Below, one piece after another: positions 53,975 through 64,000 of a stretch of 64,000 nt of DNA. Source of the stretch: Verpa conica (lineage: Eukaryota > Ascomycota > Pezizomycetes > Pezizales > Morchellaceae); contig JAUFSD010000007.1 of assembly GCA_033030425.1 (NCBI GenBank), positions 1 through 64,000 of the forward strand. The letters are read 5' to 3'. Positions within the stretch are counted from its first letter, which is position 1. Each line of letters begins with the position of its first letter. The notes beneath the pieces were generated by a model. That model was given only the letters and a program-made list of their open reading frames with translations, made no database searches and had not been told where the DNA came from. The translations under genes were made by a program, and so were the position numbers.

Positions 53975-55665
53975 AGTTGAATACTACAAGACTGTAGAAG
54001 TGAGATGGAAAGCAGGTCTTGAGTCCTTGTAATGAGTGGGAGAATCGGGGGAATGCTTATAGGTGTCGGGTCAAGATCTCATGGGGAAAGCCTTGGCTTC
54101 ATCACCGTGGGTGTAAGCCAAGGCACGCTCAAAGGCACGCTCAAAGGTGAGTGACGCATGAGATTACATGTACGATTTTGATTAAAGATAATGAACTAGC
54201 TACATGTACATTTGAGTGATTTCTTTTATGGCACTTGTGCCAAGACCAGTGCTAACAGAGCACGTGACAGTGGGGCTCTGGTGCCGGCAAGCCACACCCA
54301 CCCGCCACGCGACAGACTGGTGTAATACGCCACGTGATCGAGTGATGTGGTGTGATCTTGTCTTATGAATGAATTAACCATAAATACATGGAGGCCTGAA
54401 CAACTGTAATCACATCATCTTCATGAGAGATTGATATGAGCTATGCCCTCAGCTAGCACCCCAGAGTACATCTACAATAAGGGCCGGTGAACCTTATTAT
54501 AAGCATTCTAGCTAGAAGATTTAGGCTACCAGGCAGGTATCTATCCGTGGGGCACCCCTATAAATAATCACTACAGGAATCATATTCAATCACCAGGGTA
54601 TCATTAAAATAGGCTTTGACAGGGCGCTGATGAATTAAAGATCTCGGGGCCTGTCTGGGCTGGGGTCTCGGGTTTCGCTCTGCACAGGGATACCTCATAT
54701 CAGTAGATATATATGCCAGAGTTAGTGGCACGGGAACGAAGCGTGATATGCAGACTCGATGTGTTTATAATGAATCCATTTATTCATTCCCTATATACAG
54801 ACTCTGTAGATTAAATGCCCGCATAAACACCCCTAACCCTTGTCACTAACTTATATAAGCTCTTAGGTATGCCTACAAGATTTTACACTTAGCAGCTAGC
54901 CGGGTAGGCACATGGCTTTGCAAGGTTCACAACTAAATTCTCCGCATCGGGAGATTGGTAATGGGAGATCAAGGGCTACAGAGCAAACGTTATCATATAA
55001 ACTAACCGAGGTTGGGGATATCTACTGGGCGCACAGTAGCCCAGTAGCCAAACAGCGGATAGCTCCCCCGATCCTAGCCCATAGGGGCTTATTTTCTGGA
55101 GCTTAAAGTAGAAATAACTTGAAGGTCAAGAAAATTAAATGAACCCGGAATATTGCCTTAATAACACAAACATCTTCCCTTATACTGTGGTATAATATAT
55201 AACTTTTTTTTATCCTGGCCACAGAGGGCTATTTCCTTTGCGCAATTCCTCTCTAATGAATCTTACCTAGCTCTCTTACTGCAGGGACAGAGAAAAGTTT
55301 TTAAAAAGATTAGAACAAGAACCTATGATGGATCTTCTAATAGAATTTTCTATTGGCTGAGCAACTCGAGGGGGAGAAGTCTTTTTCCTTCTCTCTCCTC
55401 TGGCATCCTTTTCCCCAAAGCTATTTTAGCTCCCCCTTCAGACTACGTCACTCACAATGAATCCACAGACAGTTCCTTTCGAGAATCAAGCATAGAAGGT
55501 TTGCTAGGGCAATAAATACCCTGAAGTTAGAGTCACATTTCTCGACCTTTTTTTACCAGAGGCTATGCGTAAACAATTGAAGTGTATGTCTTTAATTAGC
55601 TTGATATCTTTCTACAACTCAACCATGAGCAAAATATCTTTTATTTATAGCTAGTTTCTTGTCTA
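53975..55665. other. gene-free interval
   Basis: Upstream flank of the NLR. A short direct repeat (GGCACGCTCAAA, twice near 54.12-54.15 kb) is visible. No gene recognised. Confidence 0.45.
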
Positions 55666-55710
55666 CCTATCCCATAGTCTGTAACCGGTTCGCACCACCA
55701 GTGGTGCGAA
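55666..55710. repeat. piggyBac-like left terminal repeat with palindrome
   Basis: A 20-bp terminal inverted repeat (55666-55685) followed by a perfect palindrome at 55689-55710: 10-bp arms TTCGCACCAC/GTGGTGCGAA around CA. The palindrome may be a transposase binding or hairpin element. Confidence 0.85.
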
Positions 55711-55769
55711 ATTTTTTGGGTAACGCAACCACAAGAAAATAAATTTAAAAATAGAAAATAGACATATAG

Positions 55770-55979
55770 TTACATTTTATGAAGTTCAGTGAAACAATTG
55801 CGGGTAATCTGTAAACATAGAGGTAGTTGACATGTAGAACACCTCCACTGAGTTTTATAACCTCTACCACCAGGCCCTCCCTCCCCAGCTCTTTTTAACT
55901 TAAATCTACAGAGCCAACACTCTTCTCTACTCGTGACTATTTCTGGAAGATGTGGTTTATCAGCTTGGCACTTAGGCAA
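55770..55979 (-). pseudogene. severed Cys-rich C-terminal domain of piggyBac-like transposase
   Basis: This encodes PKCQADKPHLPEIVTSREE, then CWLCRFKLKR, CSTCQLPLCLQITRNCF and a final H, the C-C/C-C/C-C-H pattern of the zinc-binding domain that ends piggyBac transposases and binds the terminal repeats. Removing the MITE at 55980-56349 and one copy of its 3-bp duplication joins VGDATTL directly and in frame to PKCQADK. This was therefore the end of the transposase before the MITE inserted. Confidence 0.9.
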
Positions 55980-56349
55980 TTTTCAAGGATAACAGCGTGG
56001 GGACAGCGTGGCCACAGGATACAACTAACTCGATGGCAAGGTAACTATCCGTTACAAGCAAAATACCAAAGGTTTGTGAAGTATGAAGTGGGTTCAGCGA
56101 TCGCAATGCGATGAGACAGCAGAGAGGCAGCGAAGAAGAAAGTTTGTATTGGTTCTAACTGAAGAAACGTTGCGTAAAGAGAAGAGAAAGAAAACTATTA
56201 CAGAGAGGGAGCAACGCTCCCTATTTATACCCAAAATTCCCTCTTAGTACAATGCCTTTGTTCCCTTCCTCGATACCTGTTACCCTGCCTCCTTCTTTGC
56301 ATGAGTCACGACGAGACTCACCCTGGCGCCCCTGATCGATCCGTGAAAG
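55980..56349. mobile_element. 370-bp MITE, copy B (inside transposase gene)
   Basis: Same family, orientation and length as 51981-52350. Starts TTTTCAAGG, ends CCGTGAAAG, and is flanked by CAA at 55977-55979 and 56350-56352, a 3-bp target duplication. It splits the piggyBac-like transposase between its catalytic and Cys-rich domains. The transposase frame now reads about 40 codons into the MITE before stopping. Confidence 0.93.
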
Positions 56350-57996
56350 CAATGTAGTTGCATCGCCTACATACTTGATTTTTTTGGCCGGAACTTTTGA
56401 TGCGCATTCGATCATTGACCCTCGGCGCTTTCCCAAGCTACTTTGTTCTTCATATATTCTTTGTGAACCCTCCAAAATTAAATCCCAAGCAACCTGTAGG
56501 TGGAACTGTTTGTGCTCGATAGGGTGGGGCTCAAGGTCTCGGAAAATAATGAGAGAATTAATTAAAGCAGTATCAAGTAGCCAGAAGAAGAGAGGGAACC
56601 AGGTGCGAAAAGATGTAAGTTGGGTGTCATAGTAGGTGCGGTATTGATCAGCAATATCACCTCCACCCATGAGGAAATTGTAGTCATTAAATGCTACTGG
56701 AATAGATATAGATTTCCGATGGGAATCACCAAACTCCTCCAATGCTTTCTTATGGTTTTTGCTTTTCCCCCCAGGCCTATTTCTTTCCTTTAGAATTTCA
56801 GCCTCCTCTCCTGCTAAATAATGAATAGTAGTCATTAATGTTACTGGAGCATTATCAAACCATAATAAAATGCCTACGCCTCTGATAATAAGGCCAGCTT
56901 TAAAATGGTAGGGGACTTTGCCAACATCTTTTTTAGGTATAGCAAAAATAGGAGGAAAGTCTTTAGACCCAGCTTTAGCAGTACCACAAGCACCAATACC
57001 CAAGTGATCTCTCAACGTGGCTATTAATGGGAGACTGGTATAGTAGTTGTCTAAATATATATGCCAGGTTTTCCGCTTGGGAAACTGACTAGCCAAATAG
57101 TAGACAACTTCACCAGTGGGAGTGAGATTTTTGATAGGAGGAACTGGGTCAGGACCAGCTTGATTAGAGGTAGGATGGAAGTCCCATATATATCCATGAT
57201 CTGCTAAGCAATGGAATTTAAATCCTCTCTCAATAGGCTTACTGGGCATTTTATAGGTATCTTGGGAGCGGCCAGTACAGCGAATCATAGCCTCATCAAT
57301 ACTGATATTGGAAGAAGGTACTCTCAATGATTGGGAGGCATGGCGCAATTGGTCTAGTAGAGGATCTACTTTTCCATGCCATAAGCGGCGTCCAGTAGGT
57401 GTAGCTTTAGGGATATCAATAGCAGAGATATGGAGATATCTTTTTATTTGTTGGAATCGATTTAGGGTCATATATTTGGTGATAGGGTAGCTTGGATGAA
57501 GCCCATCATGCCTCCAATAATCCTCTATTGCAGGAGCGGAAAATATTCCCATATAGATACAAAGACCTATCCAAAGCTTCAAGTCTTGAACCGATAGCTC
57601 TATCCAGTCTCTGCTCAACTGATCCATCTGACTGCGCTTGTATTTGGCATAGGAGTTGGTGTTGACAGTGATAGTATCTAAAAGCTTATCTGTAAAGAAG
57701 AGCTTAAAAATTCCGGCAGGAGAGTCTTTAAGACCTGCTAACAAAGGTGGTAATCGATTGTAGGGTTTATGTAAAGGCTGTTCTTCGCTCATAGGAGTGT
57801 AATTGGGGACTGGTGGTAGCTTAGACTGCAAAGAAGAGGGTACAGTGGGCGAGTGATTTTTCGTGATTGGAGCGGAAGATAACTTTTTGCTATGAAGAAG
57901 TCTCTTACTGGTGTCTGGCGGTGGCGAGCTATTAATAGCTGGTAGTGCTGTATATGATATGTTTTTTGAACGTGAACGCAAGGCTCTGGCTTCCAT
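56221..57996 (-). CDS. piggyBac-like transposase, C-terminus replaced by MITE sequence
   Basis: A 591-codon frame. A basic, Ser/Pro-rich N-terminus (to ~80) is followed by the DDE_Tnp_1_7 domain: LKLWIGLCIYMGIF, YWRHDG, MTLNRFQQIKRYLH, NISIDEAMIR, IYLDNYYTSLPLI and FNDYNFLMGGGDIADQYR. By position the catalytic aspartates are D234, D316 and D438, all present. Spacing is slightly longer than in insect piggyBac. The last ~40 residues, after VGDATTL, are encoded by the inserted MITE and do not belong to the family. The original zinc-binding end lies at 55770-55979. It may still yield a catalytic-domain protein, but without the terminal-repeat-binding domain it is probably inactive. Confidence 0.9.
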   Translation of the reverse strand: MEARALRSRSKNISYTALPAINSSPPPDTSKRLLHSKKLSSAPITKNHSPTVPSSLQSKLPPVPNYTPMSEEQPLHKPYNRLPPLLAGLKDSPAGIFKLFFTDKLLDTITVNTNSYAKYKRSQMDQLSRDWIELSVQDLKLWIGLCIYMGIFSAPAIEDYWRHDGLHPSYPITKYMTLNRFQQIKRYLHISAIDIPKATPTGRRLWHGKVDPLLDQLRHASQSLRVPSSNISIDEAMIRCTGRSQDTYKMPSKPIERGFKFHCLADHGYIWDFHPTSNQAGPDPVPPIKNLTPTGEVVYYLASQFPKRKTWHIYLDNYYTSLPLIATLRDHLGIGACGTAKAGSKDFPPIFAIPKKDVGKVPYHFKAGLIIRGVGILLWFDNAPVTLMTTIHYLAGEEAEILKERNRPGGKSKNHKKALEEFGDSHRKSISIPVAFNDYNFLMGGGDIADQYRTYYDTQLTSFRTWFPLFFWLLDTALINSLIIFRDLEPHPIEHKQFHLQVAWDLILEGSQRIYEEQSSLGKRRGSMIECASKVPAKKIKYVGDATTLLSRIDQGRQGESRRDSCKEGGRVTGIEEGNKGIVLRGNFGYK

Positions 57997-58396
57997 TTTG
58001 ATAGATCTTTCTTGTACTCTAAAAAAGGGAAGAAAAAATAATTGGTCTATCTTTAAAGCCTACGTACAGAATAACGGTTAGTATCTGCGTATCGTATGCT
58101 TGGGAGTAGAATCTACATACAATGAGGATTAAAATAAGCCCAGGTTCGAAGGAATCGTGCAAGAATTGATGGAGTTATTGCTCAAAGAAGTTGGGGGTAG
58201 TGGTTGCTATGAGGAAGAGAAAGTGATAATTTGACCCTATTTTCTACCATAGATTTTATAATGATAAAAAATTCAAAAAAATCCGGGTTTTTTGTGACAT
58301 CATCTCTTGTCTCTGAACGTCATAGTGACATCATTATTACAGGGCCATAGGGGGGTTTTGCAAGAATGACAGGTTATTGCATAATTATGACCGAAA

Positions 58397-58447
58397 ATTC
58401 GCACCACTCCTGGTGCGAAATTGCGTTGTTACAGACCATGGGATAGG
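58397..58447. repeat. piggyBac-like right terminal repeat with palindrome
   Basis: A palindrome ATTCGCACCA-CTCC-TGGTGCGAAAT followed by the 20-bp terminal repeat GTTACAGACCATGGGATAGG (58428-58447), inverted relative to the left end. Confidence 0.85.
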
Positions 58448-58602
58448 GTTACACGTACCTGAATCAGCGCCACCACAGCCACATGTCAACCTAACTGCTG
58501 GCAGCTGTGCGGGGAAACCGTTCCTACAGACACGACCCTCAAAGCTTCGACTAAGTCCAGCTAATCACTATACTTTGTCTTAATCAGCAAAAAAAAAAAT
58601 CT

Positions 58603-61600
58603 ATGGCGGCCCCCATTGTGACCTTTAACGACCACAAACTAGAAACAGAATTTCACGATGACTACGTGGTGCACAAAACGAGCAAATGGGAACTCTCAAC
58701 TAGGGAATGGACCCAAGACACATGGAGGAAAGGGAAGAAGATTGGGGAAGGGGCGTTTGGGAGCGTTTGGCTTCAGAGGAAACAAGAAGGAGATCAAGTA
58801 GAGTTGAGGGCCGTCAAAGTACTACCTCGGAAGTCTTTCTCGAAGAATGGTATTTCTCAAGAACTACTTGCTTTGGTCAAGTTGAAGGATGCAAGTTACC
58901 TTAAATTCCGGATGAGACCACACGCTAAAAATAGCTCTCTAGTACAACCACCTTTTTGTTCAGTTTTTCGGATGGTACGAGAACACAGACCAGGTATTCC
59001 TAGCGATGGAGTACATCGAGTACGGAGACTTGGCGCAATACATGCTCCAGAACCCCCAAAGAACAATAGAAGTCGTCAAAGAGATCACGAAACAGATTTT
59101 GGAGGGGCTTGAGGTTATCCATAGGAAAAAGATTTGCCATCGCGACCTCAAACCTCAGGTTGTTAGACCCTAAGATAACTAGTTGCTTAACACTGTACCT
59201 AACAATACGGCTACAGAACATTCTTATCGCTTCTCTAGACCCAATTTGGGTTAAAATCACCGATTTTGGGATATCGAAACAAACAAAGAACACCATCGCG
59301 CGGACTTTATGTGGAACTCACGGCTACATGGCCCCCGAAATACTTGGGGTACTTCCTCGGAGGCTTATACCACGGGAGCCAATTATTCATTCCTTAGACA
59401 TGTGGGCATTAGGTTCTGTGGTGTATGAGCTATTGGCCTCTAAAAAGCCTTTCATTTATGCCCCCGATGAAGACTCGTACACAGGCATTGAGGTACTGGA
59501 AGAGCCTATGGTCGACATGACACTTCTGTTTGAGTACTGTAGCGGAATTCGCGAATTTCCGGACGAGGACTTGCAAGAATCCATGATGAGCGGGGGTAGC
59601 ATAGCCTTTGTGAGGAGTCTGTTGAGTCCAGATCCAAAGGAGCGGCCAAATGCGGCTAGCGCCCTGCAGGACCCATGGCTTGTAGGATATACAAGTGATT
59701 GGTTCGAAGGTCTAAAAAAAGAGTTTTCGGACATTGGAGCAAGTCTAAGCCCCTATATCTCCCATAAAGAAAATGATATTATGACCAGGCAAGCCCGCAA
59801 AGCAGATATCTTACAGTTTTTACCAGCTTCAACTATCGAGAAGGTTCCATTCTTACTTTTGGAGGCCGCAGCAAGAGGTTATCACTCAACTATCTCTAAG
59901 CTCCTACACTCTCCAAGTCGGAAGCCCATAAGCCTCTTAGCCTGGGAAACGTTGTTTCAAACAGTCACCGAAACCGATATAATGAGTATTCTCTTACATT
60001 ATCAGGCAGAAATTAGTGCTTGCATTAATGGGGAAACGGTACTTGAATGGGCTGTCCGCTCAGGCTATATTGGTGCGGCTACACAACTCCTAGAGAATAT
60101 CCCCTATTCCAGAAACAACACCGGGTACGAAGGAGCCTTTATAATAGCTGCGGGGTCAGGAAATTCCGATATTATGAAGTTGTTTCTGGGCAACAGGGCC
60201 GTAACCTGCCTGCTTAAGGGTGACTGGCAAGTAGCATTGAAAGCGGCGGCTCAGGGCGGATATATCGACATTGTCAAGCTGCTACTAGACCACACGACTA
60301 AGATAAATCCAGGAACCCAACGGTTTTTGCAAGCGGCAGTTCAGGGCGGATATATCGACATTTTCAAGCTGCTACTAGACCACACGACTGAGATAAATCC
60401 AGGAACCCAACAGTTTTTGCAAGCGGCAGTTCAGGGCGGATATATCGACATTGTCAAGCTGCTACTAGACCACACGACTAAGATAAATCCAGGAACCCAA
60501 CGATTTTTACAAGCGGCGGTTCAGGGCGGATATATCGACATTGTCAAGCTGCTACTGAAACTTGAGGCCGACTTAAACCAAGGAACCCAAAGACTATTGC
60601 AGGCGGCGCTTGATGGTGGATATATCGACATATTTAAGCTACTACTAGAGCACAAGGCCGACCTAAACCCAGGAACCAAAAGTCTATTGCAGGTGGCGCT
60701 TGATGGTGGATATATCGATATATTCAAGATACTACTAGAGCACATGGTCGACCTAAACCCAGGAACCCAAAGTCTATTGCAGGCGGCGCTTGATGGCGGA
60801 TATATCGACATATTCAAGCTACTACTGGAGCACAAGGCTGACTTAAATCCAAGAACGCCAACATTATTGCAAGTGGCGGCTGAGGGCGGGTATATCAACA
60901 TGGTCAAACTGCTACTGGACTGTAAGGCCGATGTAAAAGCTGGAACCAAAACATTATTGCAAGTGGCTAAGGACATGTATACCGACTTTGTCAAGCTACT
61001 GGAAGACAAGGCCGACACCAACACACCGGGGATTCTAACAGTATTAAAAGTGGCGGCTGATGGCGGGTATCTCGGCATTATCGAGCTACTGCTTGACAAC
61101 AAAAAAACCGGCGTAAACGCAGTGGGAACTTTGAAAGTATTAAAAGCAGCAACTGCGGGCGGATATATCGACATCGTCAAGCTGTTACTGGACAACAAGG
61201 CCGGCGTAAACGCAGTGGGAACTCGAACACCAATGCAAGCGGCAGCTGCAGGCGGATATATCGACATCGTCAAGCTGTTACTGGAAAACAAGGCCGATGT
61301 GAATCGTGCTGCAACGGGGTCTAGTTGTGGCCGGACAGCCTTGCAAGCAGCATCGGGGAATGGGCATATTGACATTGCCAGGCTACTACTGAGCAGCGGG
61401 GCAGATGTGAATGCTTCCGCGGCCCAATACGCCGGCGGTAAACTTACATCGGAAAGGTGCAGAGGATATACTGGTAATTACTACGGCTTCAAGAACAATA
61501 TCAGGGGCTGTGTCATCAACGGGTTGGGATCTATGGAAGATATTATACGCCAAGAGGGAGGCCGGACAGCCTTGGAAGCTGCAGCCGAGGGCGGGCATAC

Positions 61601-62153
61601 CGACATTGTTAGGCTGCTGTTAGAGAATAACGCAGAGCTTTATCCCGTAGTTCTCAACGACCATTTCTACGATCGGTTTTTTCCTCAGGGGGCCTTGGTA
61701 CTGGCAGCCCGCGGTGGGCACATTGAAGTTATCAGATTGCTGCTGGAGGTGGGAATGTGCCCGGATTATGCGGAAGCGACCCGTAAGCGCACGCTAGTAT
61801 TTAATGAAGAGTGGGAGGTTTCTCTAACACCATTAGGAGAGGCGGCTGAGGGTGGCCATCTTGACGCCGCCAAGCTTCTCCTGGGGAGTGGTGCTAGACT
61901 GGGTATCGATAGAATACCTGATGTAAACATATGGCACGAAGATGCTTTAGTAGTAGCGGTTAAGCACGGGCGACAAGAGATGGTCGAATTGTTCCTAGAT
62001 ACCGGTCGCACAGACAGCAGGAGACACAAGTACTCCGTAAATAGACGTTTACCAGATTATTTCACGACAGCCTTGCGAAAAGCGAGGAGTACTAGAAATC
62101 AAGCAATCATCAAGCTTCTGGAAGATGCAGAACCGAAATTCGTGGATCTCTAG
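58603..62153 (+). CDS. Ser/Thr protein kinase with ankyrin-repeat array
   Basis: Exons 58603-58890, 58943-59158 and 59217-62153 join in frame to 1,146 aa. The first intron is GC-AG (GCAAGT...TCTAG, 52 nt). Kinase features are complete: glycine loop KIGEGAFGSVW (48-56), AVKVL (K72), ELLALVKL (E87), HRDLKPQN (catalytic D164), ITDFGISK (D184), GYMAPEI and the DMWALGSVVYELL helix. After ~420 comes an ankyrin solenoid of about 20 repeats. The central ones (~510-760) have a 30-residue period (GGYIDIVKLLLDHxxxINPG) instead of 33. The last repeats are canonical. Fungal kinase-ankyrin proteins are thought to be sensors or signalling proteins. A target is not predictable here. The ATG at 58603 follows an A-rich leader and gives a complete kinase start. 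No signal peptide. Confidence 0.93.
60241..60600. repeat. 90-bp near-identical coding repeats in the ankyrin array
   Basis: Four consecutive 90-bp units, marked by GGCGGATATATCGACATT about every 90 bp, differ at only a few positions. More diverged copies continue downstream. The near identity indicates recent unequal exchange or gene conversion within the gene. Confidence 0.85.
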
Positions 62154-62745
62154 GTGCACCAAGTCAGGTGAGTCCTGCAAAGAACCTCGTAGTTTTATAA
62201 TTTGCTAAATTATTACCAGTTTTTCTACCTCAATGCCATTCGTCAGAATTTTCTTTTACGGCATTTCTACCGTTTACTAGGTTATAGATTACTACATGGA
62301 AATTTAAAGAAAAAACTACCCGTTTGCCTGTGGTGGTTGCGGTGGGTTTACCGCACAGAGCTTTTTGTAATACATCTAGTCCTGTTTCTTCGGCTGTCTT
62401 TTCCTATTTCACCTCCCCCTCAGATACTTACGATTTTATCGAGATTTTCCCTTACAGAATGTGAATACTCTCCATCGGTTTGTCTTATCGGTTACTATTT
62501 CAGAGATCTCTGTTTTGTCTTTTTTTATATCTTGTTTATATGATTATATAGCGATACTTTTATTATTTCATTATTCATTAATTTCTGTTCACGGAAAGTT
62601 CTATTAACAAAACTTAAAGATATATGCATAAAGAACACCTAGATAAAGCTGAGTTCAATCTAACAGAATATATCTCCCAGTATTAATATCATGGTGGGGA
62701 CCCGGGTCAGCGCAACCACTCGGTTTCCTATGGGACAACAATTAG
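62154..62745. other. gene-free AT-rich 3' flank of the kinase gene
   Basis: AT-rich, with short frames only. No recognisable gene. Confidence 0.5.
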
Positions 62746-63105
62746 TTTTTTTTTTTTTTTTTTTGTTTCAAGTGATTTTATTATTCTGGGTACAAAATCT
62801 GGTATGCAGTATAAACTATGACCTAAAAAGAACCCTTCCCCTTCCTAAAAATAAAACATGTCCTCTTTCAGAATTCCAAACTTAACGTAAATTTTACACA
62901 GGAAACAGGAAAAAAAAAATTTGACAAAAACAATGTACTGCTCATTTATATCTTCCTTCCTTCTGACTTGCTGTCTTGGTGCCGTTATACACGGGCTTGA
63001 TAGGTTTGCTGGCTCCTTATGATTCAGAGAGAGTAAAAGAGGTGAGGGAGAACGTAGTGTAACGGGGGCACTCCCAGGGGAGTACTGCCGTACCAAAAAA
63101 ACCAA
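62746..63105 (-). mobile_element. 5'-truncated copy of the Tad-like LINE
   Basis: A run of 19 T (62746-62764) begins the reverse complement of the LINE 3' end. AAGTGATTTTATTATTCTGG, the AAACTATGACCTAAAAAGAA block and the GTGCCGTTATACACGGGCTT block match 33.7-34.03 kb with scattered differences. Similarity fades near 63105, so only the last ~360 bp is present, including the very end of ORF2. This is a typical abortive LINE insertion. I could not define a convincing target duplication. Confidence 0.88.
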
Positions 63106-64000
63106 CAACCTCCCTTTCTGACGAGAAGCTTCAGCAGCGAGGCTTAGAACCGCTCGTCAACACGGAAGGTCGACAGTCCCTAGGCAAAACAGGAATAAGG
63201 ATTTAATGGATAGATAACTAAAGACTTTAAAAGGCTCTGCTTCCCAGGGGAAGACAAACGTCTTTAGCAAAGAGTATGAGGGTCTCTGAACAACGGTTGT
63301 TCGTTGACTAGCAAGAATGATTGTCCTGGGGGAAGGACGGGTTTAAGCTATGATTTTGATTACGAGCAGGCTGCCAAGAAGCGGGGGAACAATTCCTCCG
63401 CGCTTGGAAATCAACTGAGTCTAGAGCGCCCCTAAGAACTAGCGGGGTCGGTAGACTAGCGACTAAAAAGCGTTGGTTACTAAAAGCTCTGTAACTATTG
63501 CTAAAATGGTCCGATTTCAAATCCGATTGCACCTATGGATTCGCAGCACTGTCCCCCATATACCCTCCGAGTTTGGTTCGGTTGGACGAATTTTCCTGAC
63601 GGTTTTGGGGTTATTTTTGGGGTCCAAAACTTGTCTTTTTGTTAGGGAATCAGCAACTCAGGGGGGCCCCCTCTGCAAACGGCGGGTGGCACAGTGGGAG
63701 GCCTCGGGGGTGTTAGAAAACACAGAGTCCCCTAGGTAGGGTAACCCACTGGTGATTCCTGCCGTTGCTTAGATTCCTTTCCCACGTTCCTAGTCCAACC
63801 TGGGGTCGTGGCGGAGAGGTAATCTTGATCCATAAGGACCTTAGGGCGACGCACAAGGCCTAGCCCCCTATGGTTCGATTCGTGACGCCGCCAGGTTAAT
63901 TATTTATTTTGCTGGCGGCCCTAACTACTAAGCGTAGCTTTGCTCTCGTTTCATGGCTCTCGGCCTCCCATAAGATTGGCCATCAGCGAAGCTGTTATTA
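63106..64000. other. gene-free right edge
   Basis: No gene recognised. A hairpin with 8-bp arms GCCGCCAG/CTGGCGGC (63887-63894 and 63912-63919) and a B-box-like GGTTCGATTCG at 63872 are visible, but they do not fold into a tRNA. Confidence 0.45.

Larger units (their letters stand above)
55666..58447. mobile_element. piggyBac-like DNA transposon
   Basis: About 2.8 kb. The ends are inverted: CCTATCCCATAGTCTGTAAC at 55666-55685 and, on the opposite strand, CCTATCCCATGGTCTGTAAC at 58428-58447 (one mismatch). Each is followed inward by a similar palindrome built on TTCGCACCA...TGGTGCGAA. Inside is a piggyBac-type transposase read on the minus strand. I could not find the TTAA target duplication typical of piggyBac, so the true outer ends may differ slightly. 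The copy is interrupted by a 370-bp MITE. Confidence 0.85.

Noticed and set aside
60521..61375. Minus-strand frame of 284 codons across the ankyrin array
   Set aside because: It arises because the 90-bp repeats are open in the antisense frame. The sense kinase-ankyrin gene is clear.
49..63592. A 15-base identity (TCGGTTGGACGAATT) at both ends of the window, 49-63 and 63578-63592
   Set aside because: In 64 kb a few such exact pairs are expected by chance, and the flanks do not match, so I do not treat it as a repeat.
63827..63890. Possible tRNA or tRNA-derived SINE (A-box-like GTGGCGGAGAGG, B-box-like GGTTCGATTCG)
   Set aside because: The acceptor ends nearly pair, but the T-arm and anticodon arm do not form, so this is not supported as a tRNA gene.

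Overview
The window looks like a gene-sparse, transposon-rich stretch of a filamentous ascomycete genome (Pezizomycotina-like). The evidence is the many short introns of about 46-90 nt with GTAAGT-type donors and CTAAC-type branch sites. It also carries a Tad-like LINE, a piggyBac-type transposon, a WSC-domain wall protein and fungal NLR, CHAT and kinase-ankyrin architectures. I cannot name the species. I see no tRNA, rRNA or CRISPR. All gene models below were spliced by eye.

Layout. 1-1.9 kb: no gene, two short tandem repeats. 1.9-2.8 kb (-): an orphan acidic-tailed protein. 3-5 kb: a 147-bp inverted-repeat element, a helix-turn-helix transposase relic and a triplicated ~110-bp repeat. 5.5-10.7 kb (+): a 1,727-aa TPR-CHAT protease-like protein. 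11.3-13.9 kb (-): a graveyard with ankyrin, MFS-like and NLR-hydrolase relics. 16.6-18.3 kb (-): a WSC-domain secreted protein. 22.4-35.8 kb (-): a TRANK1-like SF1 helicase gene with one intron occupied by a 5.1-kb LINE in the opposite orientation. 37.3-39.8 kb (-): a PD-(D/E)XK-like fungal protein. 42.4-44.7 kb (+): an L-amino-acid-oxidase-like flavoprotein with one apparent frameshift. 45.6-47.0 kb (-): a jacalin-like lectin fused to a BTB/POZ domain. 48.3-54.0 kb (-): an NLR (alpha/beta hydrolase, NB-ARC, TPR) with a MITE in an intron. 55.7-58.4 kb: a piggyBac-like transposon split by a second copy of the same MITE. 58.6-62.2 kb (+): a protein kinase-ankyrin protein. 62.7-63.1 kb: a 5'-truncated second copy of the LINE.

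How the genes relate. There is no conventional metabolic cluster. The shared theme is large repeat-bearing sensor or effector architectures (TPR-CHAT, hydrolase-NB-ARC-TPR, kinase-ankyrin, jacalin-BTB) of the kind fungi use, or are thought to use, in non-self recognition and regulated cell death. They are embedded in mobile DNA and decayed relatives, so the region reads as a fast-evolving accessory island. The strongest new observations are the in-frame jacalin-BTB fusion, the 370-bp MITE family (two full-length copies, each with a 3-bp target duplication, one cutting a transposase gene), the LINE that landed inside an 89-bp intron, and the TPR-CHAT gene with an orphan neighbour.
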